From contig JAJNNY010000016.1 in NCBI GenBank assembly GCA_022453515.1, positions 124,001 to 188,000 on the forward strand: a stretch of DNA of 64,000 bases, read 5' to 3'. A program made the translations under genes and the position numbers. Numbering within the stretch: the stretch's first letter is position 1; each line of letters opens with the position of its first letter. Shown here in pieces: positions 58,714 to 64,000 of the stretch. The DNA is from Astrocystis sublimbata. Its lineage: Eukaryota; Ascomycota; Sordariomycetes; Xylariales; Xylariaceae. The notes under the pieces are model-generated. The model did not search any database and was not told where the DNA came from. It was given only the letters and a program-made list of their open reading frames with translations.

Positions 58714-59729
58714 TCAGAGGCTGTTCGTATTTCTCGATTCCATGCGGCCCTTGCCGAGCCTGCTCGTGCCAGTGATTCCGCTATTCCACTTTGCCTCCTC
58801 CCCTTTCCCACCCGCCTCCTTGCGGGTCACCGCGTGTCCCTGGCTTTTGCTCCTATCGGGGACCTGAGCCATCGGCGGCGGGCTAGTCGAGCACCCGGCC
58901 AGCTGTCTCTTCTTCGCCTCCCGGGTGGTGTAGCAGCGCAGGACATTCAGGTAGAATCCGACCATCATGCCGAAGTCCTCCCAGTCCCAGCCCGCCCACT
59001 TCGGCTGGCCCGAGCAGGTGCGGAACTGGTCGGAGAGCAGCACGAAGCGGATAATGTGGTCCGACAGGTCCCAGTCTCTCTTGTACACGCGCGCGCCCGC
59101 CCACAGCTCCGGGTCCTTGTCCCCTTGCTTCACCGTCTGCAGGTTGAAGAACAAGTCCTCGGCGACCCAGTAGGGCTTGTCCTTCTCCAGGTTCTTGTAG
59201 TAGTGCCGCACGAACTCGCTACCGAGGTCCATCATTTCCGGCGCGCTGATGTATTCCTTGAGCGCGGTCTGGTCGATTTTGAAGTAGTGCGCCACACCCG
59301 ACAGAAATCTTTCAAGTTCGTTCCAGACTGTCGGCATACTGAGTTAGCACTGGTACAGGTTGTGTGCAGGGCGGATTGTGAATGCTTCGGATGATCCCAT
59401 CTCGCTGAAGCGGTGCAAGAGGCAACGTGTGTGTTGGTGGAAGGACATCCATCGTTGAGTCTGATAGCAGATGTGCAAGGGTGATGGGACTCTAGGTACG
59501 TACCGCTACCTTCCATGGTCTCAGCCCATTCTTTCTTCGAATTTCTAGGTCGCAGGCGAGAGCTGATGGAATTCTTGGTGCTTCTCTGCGAACCTCCGGA
59601 ATCTCTGCGTTTGTCGTACAACTCGGGCCGCTTCCCTACGGCGGTCGTGTTGTTGCTGTCGGGCTGGAGTAACTCTATCCACTTAGCAAAGTCCTTGACG
59701 GTATGGTGCGCGTCACGAAGGTCTTCCAT
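58714..59729 (-). CDS. Unrecognised conserved-looking fungal protein
   Basis: Two exons (59,729-59,504 and 59,327-58,714; intron 176 nt) give about 279 residues, joined so that the reading frame passes from MEGS into VWNELERFLSGVAHYF. I do not recognise the family. The first 75 residues are basic and Ser-rich (TKNSISSRLRPRNSKKEW). The central region, rich in aromatic residues (FVRHYYKN, KPYWVAEDLFFN, WAGWDWEDFGMMVGFY), looks like a compact helical fold. The last 60 residues are basic and disordered. The start is the first ATG in the open frame, but the frame continues upstream without an ATG to about 59,855, so a missed upstream exon is possible. Codon-like composition and frame continuity support a real gene. 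Confidence 0.6.
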
Positions 59730-61267
59730 CGTGCCGTGGTCGCAGATGTGTGCTGGATGATGTGCCGTCGGTCCTTTGGTGGACACAGGTGGTCTCGGGG
59801 ACGGAGTGTAAGCAAAGTAGTCTCGAGTTCCATTCACTCCGGTAGATATTGTCAATCGTTTTCACTCGTTGCGAGAGCTGAATCGTTGCGGCCAGCTGTT
59901 GGGGCGTTTGAAGGTGTAATAATCTGGTTGATAGAAGTGGTGTATGTTTGCTACTTCGTCCTTATCTCTGCAGCTGTAGTCCACCTACATCCGTCACTCT
60001 TGAGGAACGGCACACATGGCAGTTCCCGTCCCTTGGTGTTTCCTCATTGCCGGACCGGTGCACGTGCTACCTACCTAGGTAAGTGTTACTTACAACTTGT
60101 TCAGCCGTTACGGGTGCTCCTACTAATATGTACTCTAGGTAGGCTTTTCTTTCTCACTTGCAAGTTTGCTTCATGCAGGCATATTCACTTCAACTCAAAT
60201 CTCATCCATGTGCTTGCTTCTTGCCTGCATGAATGGTAGACAAACATATGTAAGTCCAGTTGTTTTGGACTTTGTAGGAAGTGTCTGGCGAGAGCAACTG
60301 TGACACTCAGGACATAGAGAGTCGTATAGTCAGTCGGTTGCCTATGTATTTGAGGTACAAATGATGCTTATTCTTTTTGACTCTAGAATCAAATTGAATT
60401 GTTCAACTTCTAGATTCTTGTCACTTGGTGTAACTATGAAATGTGCAGGTATTGACTACAGACGAAGCCACGTATAATGATGACAGGGAAACAGCAGATT
60501 ACATATTGATACAATGGTATTTCGAACACCATCGAATTCATTTGAGTAATGTGTTTTGGTCACACATCAGTAAGTGCCTAGGTAATTAAGCTACACAGAC
60601 AACCCAAACCGAGAAGTCTAGTACCAGCACTACTTGACTCTGCTTACCATTGAAATCAGAGCTGCTCGGTATTGCTGCCTATGCAGATCTCCTGTCTCCT
60701 TAATTTGCCATTAGATGACTGATACGCTCGTGGAATATCCGCCTCCAGCGGCACATCTGAGTATTGATCAAGGGATCCCGAGGTCCACCTCACAAGCCGC
60801 ATTGTATAAATGAAGCGTAGGAGCAAAGCAAAAGTTTGTGTCCGGCGCTGGGCAACTAGCTGCCACAATCAGGCATTCAAACCTCTTAGAAGAATACGGA
60901 AGACATGACTTCAATGTTCCCAAGGCCATTTGATTAAAGTTGCGATCGACATTGCCGCCGCCACATGCACATGGCATAACAGTCTGGCAAAACAGGCTCA
61001 ATCTCAAAAGAACGTTCGCAATCAAGACTACCACTCTTTATACAAAACGCCAGCACATTGATACACCGCGTCTCGTCCTTGCGCGGAAGTCCTATGTCCA
61101 TTATTCATATGCTCTTACGTAACCTGACCCTTGAATCTCTGCCTCCTAAGACAGAGGTATTGCAAAAAAACGGCTGGGTCTTCCATGCTCCTGACCATCT
61201 GATCTGTATTTTGCTGCCATCCATTCTATCCAAGCAGAGTCGCCGAGACAGATATAAATGTGTCCAA
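59730..61267. other. Intergenic, no gene seen
   Basis: About 1.5 kb holding the promoter of the minus-strand gene above and the 3' end of the proline-rich gene. TACCTACCTAGG words at about 60,070-60,145. Short open frames only. Confidence 0.5.
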
Positions 61268-63166
61268 CTACTTGGCAGCATTCTTCATCATCTCATCTAC
61301 TTCTCTTTGCAGAGCATCCAAATCTTTCAAAATCTCGTCGCCGTGCTTCCCCGTTTCCAGTGTGGTAGGCGTCAGAGAGCCATTTGTGATCGTTACTGAA
61401 CCGGCACTCCCCTTTCGACTGCCAGTCCGGGCTCTTGGTGGTGGTGGAGGCGGTGGCAATGTCCCGCCTTCCTTTTCTCTACTCACCCTCCGAACCTGAG
61501 CTGAGCCATTGCTCTCCATACTTCGGACACTAGCCGGCCGTCTGGTGCTGTGTTTCCTCGACGGCGGCGGTGGCGGTGGATTCAGCTTCATCGGCCCATC
61601 GACGGTGGCTGCCACTAAGCTGGAGTTATTTTTAAGCCCGGGTTGGTAGCCAGGAGAAGCCAGAGGGGAGAAACTGCTTGTCAGTGGGCTTCGCTCCTTC
61701 TCACTCAAGCCGGAACCCATAGCTGACTGGCCTCCATGGTTTGCGCCTACAAATGAGCTACCCTGCCGAACATGACCAGGCCGTCGCGGTGGTGGTGGCG
61801 CTGGCGCGGAACCTACACCAATACGGTGGTTCTCTGTTCGAGATTGGTTGGATTCCATAGAGGACCGAGGGGGGTCTTCATTGGCCTGAGTACTGTAGGA
61901 TACCGGCGCTTTACTGTCACTTCTTCCGTGCCGACGTGGGGGAGGCGCCGCCGGCTTGCGGGACTGAGTGCTGGTCTGGGACCCGGAGCGGTCTCGATTT
62001 GTTGGTGGGGGTGTTGGGGGTCTGGGATGGGCTTGCAGCTCAGCAAATGCCTCCGGTACCTTTCCGGCTGCCTCGCGGTCAAATGGAGATTCGGTATCTT
62101 CATCTGCAGCTGCCCGCAATGGCGGCGCGGGGAGTGGCTTGTTCACATCTGTTGTTGCAGAGTCGAAGCTAGCTTTCCGCGGAGCCGCTCCCGATGGCGA
62201 AGACGGGCCACCAGACGTGGATGAAGCTGTGGGTGGCACATTACCAGAATTCGAGTCTGTCCCCAATTCAATCTTTATGAGCTTGCCATGCCTGGAGCTG
62301 GGAGGGGCTGGCTTCTTGCGCACAGAGGGAGAGGAGCCGAGTGTCGACGAAGCCGAAGGCAACACACCTTTGCGGTCTTCAGGGGCCTCGGAGTCAGATA
62401 TCTCATGAGATGTCCTAGGTGTTCCCTGCAAAGCATCAAACATAGATTGTCTCGAAATTGAGCTTGCGTCTGTGGTACTGGCACCATCTGGTAAAGCTCT
62501 GAGAGAATGGGCCGCCGTGTAATGGGTCCCAGCTGAATCTTGGTTTGTCTGAGCAGTATCGAGTACATTGGAATAGCCCGTCAGCAGCAGGCGCTTAAAA
62601 GAGTTAACATCAAGTGACCCCTTGGTAGCATTCGTCGTCGTGGTAGTAGGTTCAGCATCATGTGGCTGTCCCTTTCCTTCGATGTCCTGCAGTGTCCTGG
62701 CAAAAGGATTCGGGGGTATCTGAGGAAGGGGGGGCTCGGCGGCAAGCTCGCTGTCTGGATCAAGGGATACAGCATCAAACGGGTCGATATTTTGAATGTC
62801 GCCGTTGCTGGAGTCGCTCACGCTATCATCATCCCGGTCGTCATCCTCCTCAAACTGCTCAAGCGTAGGGAATCGGGTTACGGGAATAACATCTTCGGGC
62901 GACGAGGGGGGTGGAGATTGCACGCGCACTTTCTTGACGATCTTCTTGGGTCTCTGTTGCACGGGCTGCTCTTCTTCGTCCCGTCTTTCGTGGTCGGGCA
63001 CGGCAGACTTGAAGGTAGTGAAGGGAGGTCGAACCGTGGTGGTAGGCGAAGCCGAGGATCCGTTGATGCCGAAGCTCCCGAAGCTCCCGCTCGAGGAAGA
63101 TGGGGCGGAGTTCCCAGATGCCGCACCCGGCTTCCGACGAAAGGGGTTGCTGGTTTGTGAAGACAT
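61268..63166 (-). CDS. Proline-rich, low-complexity adaptor-like protein
   Basis: Single-exon, 632 residues from the first in-frame ATG (63,166); the frame is open upstream but holds no ATG. The protein is rich in Ser, Pro and Asp/Glu and mostly disordered. Multiple poly-Pro stretches (PPPPPP near residues 470, 555 and 590) and RKPAPPSSR, RKPAAPPPRRHGR, RRPGHV-type motifs resemble SH3-binding sites. A few short blocks look more ordered: DVNSFKRLLLTGYSNVLD (about 195-215) and the C-terminal DEILKDLDALQREVDEMM, a likely coiled coil. The pattern suggests an actin/endocytosis or signalling scaffold, but no family is recognised with certainty. Confidence 0.75.
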   Translation of the reverse strand: MSSQTSNPFRRKPGAASGNSAPSSSSGSFGSFGINGSSASPTTTVRPPFTTFKSAVPDHERRDEEEQPVQQRPKKIVKKVRVQSPPPSSPEDVIPVTRFPTLEQFEEDDDRDDDSVSDSSNGDIQNIDPFDAVSLDPDSELAAEPPLPQIPPNPFARTLQDIEGKGQPHDAEPTTTTTNATKGSLDVNSFKRLLLTGYSNVLDTAQTNQDSAGTHYTAAHSLRALPDGASTTDASSISRQSMFDALQGTPRTSHEISDSEAPEDRKGVLPSASSTLGSSPSVRKKPAPPSSRHGKLIKIELGTDSNSGNVPPTASSTSGGPSSPSGAAPRKASFDSATTDVNKPLPAPPLRAAADEDTESPFDREAAGKVPEAFAELQAHPRPPTPPPTNRDRSGSQTSTQSRKPAAPPPRRHGRSDSKAPVSYSTQANEDPPRSSMESNQSRTENHRIGVGSAPAPPPPRRPGHVRQGSSFVGANHGGQSAMGSGLSEKERSPLTSSFSPLASPGYQPGLKNNSSLVAATVDGPMKLNPPPPPPSRKHSTRRPASVRSMESNGSAQVRRVSREKEGGTLPPPPPPPRARTGSRKGSAGSVTITNGSLTPTTLETGKHGDEILKDLDALQREVDEMMKNAAK

Positions 63167-64000
63167 GATGACGAAAGGCGCTTGCAGGCCCGGGTCGGTC
63201 AAATCATGCGCTGGTATCTTGGAGACAGCTATATCATAGCGATAGCCATGGCACGCACTGCGGGCGCAAAGGCAAGGACAGCCACACGGATCAATTCCCG
63301 AGTCCCACGCCTTAGCCTCTGGCCTGGACCTTGGGAGTACTACTGGCAAGAGGCGATGGCGGCAATGCTGAGGCTGGCTATTGGCTATTGGGTATTGGGT
63401 ATTGGCCAGTGCTGGTTGCACCTGGCTGGGTCGGGTCGAGGCCGGGTCGGACTTGGTCGGCGTCGTTGTTGTGAAGCTGCAAAGCGGCGAAGCTGTGAAG
63501 CTGTGAAGCTGTACAACTATCTGGGTGGTGAGGTGGTGAGGTACCTGTGAGAGGTGGTGAGATGGGAGGGGAGGGGGAGGGGTCCTCGGGGTCCTTGATG
63601 CCAACAGCTCGGCGTGCAATGACTATTCGTCGGCGTGCATATCAGTCGCACGCAATGGCATTGCACCACATAATACGGCACGAGAGCACACGGCAGGGCA
63701 AGGCAAGGTAAGGTAGGGGCAGCAGAGGCGACGTGTTGCAGCCTGCCTGACCTGTGTCTGTTGCGCTGATTATATCGGGAAGGCCGGCGATGCGTTGCGG
63801 GCGACGGGCGACGGGCGATGGGCGATGGGCGATGAGCGACGACAGGGTTGGGTTGTTTGTCTATGTCTATGTCTATGAGAATGACAGATGGTATAGAGAC
63901 CAAGCTGCAGAGTGGGCAGAGAACTTGGAAGACTTCCAAAGGTTAGGTACTCGCTAACGGATTGGATGGGAGTAGGGATAGAATGACAGAACCGAAGCTG
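63167..64000. other. Promoter of proline-rich gene and edge of window
   Basis: GC-rich, with repeats GGGTATTG (63,388-63,405), GAAGCTGT (about 63,486-63,510) and the heptamer array at 63,799-63,840. No gene was seen. Confidence 0.5.
63799..63840. repeat. Heptamer tandem array, six units
   Basis: Six consecutive 7-mers of the form GGGCGAC/GGGCGAT (last one GAGCGAC), about 0.6 kb upstream of the proline-rich gene start. Confidence 0.85.

Noticed and set aside
58693..59394. 233-codon plus-strand frame
   Set aside because: It lies opposite the minus-strand gene at 58,714-59,729 and reads as a mirror frame of GC-rich coding DNA.
63167..63619. In-frame upstream extension of the proline-rich protein
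   Set aside because: The frame is open but contains no ATG, so it is more likely 5' UTR.
1..64000. CRISPR arrays, rRNA genes, bacterial-type operons
   Set aside because: None seen; not expected in this type of nuclear fungal DNA.

Overview
This window is nuclear DNA from a filamentous ascomycete (Pezizomycotina). The Sordariomycetes are likely and the Hypocreales plausible, but I cannot name a genus. The reasons are short spliceosomal introns (about 50-130 nt, GTATGT/GTAAGT-type donors), two Zn(II)2Cys6 regulators, a HET-domain protein, a con-10 homologue, a fungal grainyhead/CP2 factor and intergenic DNA peppered with TAGGTA/TACCTA words.

Layout. From 1 to about 24.4 kb the window is a gene-poor desert holding one convincing gene, a CP2/grainyhead-type transcription factor (11,694-14,721) behind a long pyrimidine-rich leader. 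A weak LTR-like relic lies near 23.1 kb. From 24.4 kb onward it is ordinary gene-dense fungal DNA: a Zn2Cys6 regulator (minus), an oxysterol-binding protein, a GPI-anchored GH5 hydrolase, an aldo/keto reductase and con-10. Next come a divergent pair of MFS exporter and Zn2Cys6 regulator with an atypical SDR beside it, then a divergent pair of TRM10 (tRNA m1G9 methyltransferase) and MSH2 (mismatch repair). After these lie two convergent tRNA genes (Thr-AGT and Gly-GCC) around a very AT-rich island. The window ends with a HET-domain protein, a 2EXR-domain acidic protein, an unrecognised fungal protein and a proline-rich adaptor-like protein.

How the genes relate. Most are independent housekeeping or developmental genes. 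The MFS-Zn2Cys6-SDR trio (40.0-45.8 kb), perhaps with the aldo/keto reductase nearby, looks like a small detoxification or export module, but no polyketide synthase, NRPS or terpene backbone gene is present. TRM10 and MSH2 share a promoter of about 0.7 kb.

Most striking observation. The HET-domain protein carries a perfect 2A-type ribosome-skipping signature (D-I-E-S-N-P-G-P, residues 531-538) exactly between its HET portion and its conserved C-terminal module. If active, one reading frame would give two separate polypeptides. Other points are a 29-C homopolymer inside an intron of MSH2, a GC-AG intron in con-10, and the inverted-repeat-rich AT island between the two tRNA genes.

Limits. Gene models are manual; exon boundaries come from splice consensus and reading-frame continuity. 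No database search was possible, so family calls rest on motif recognition.
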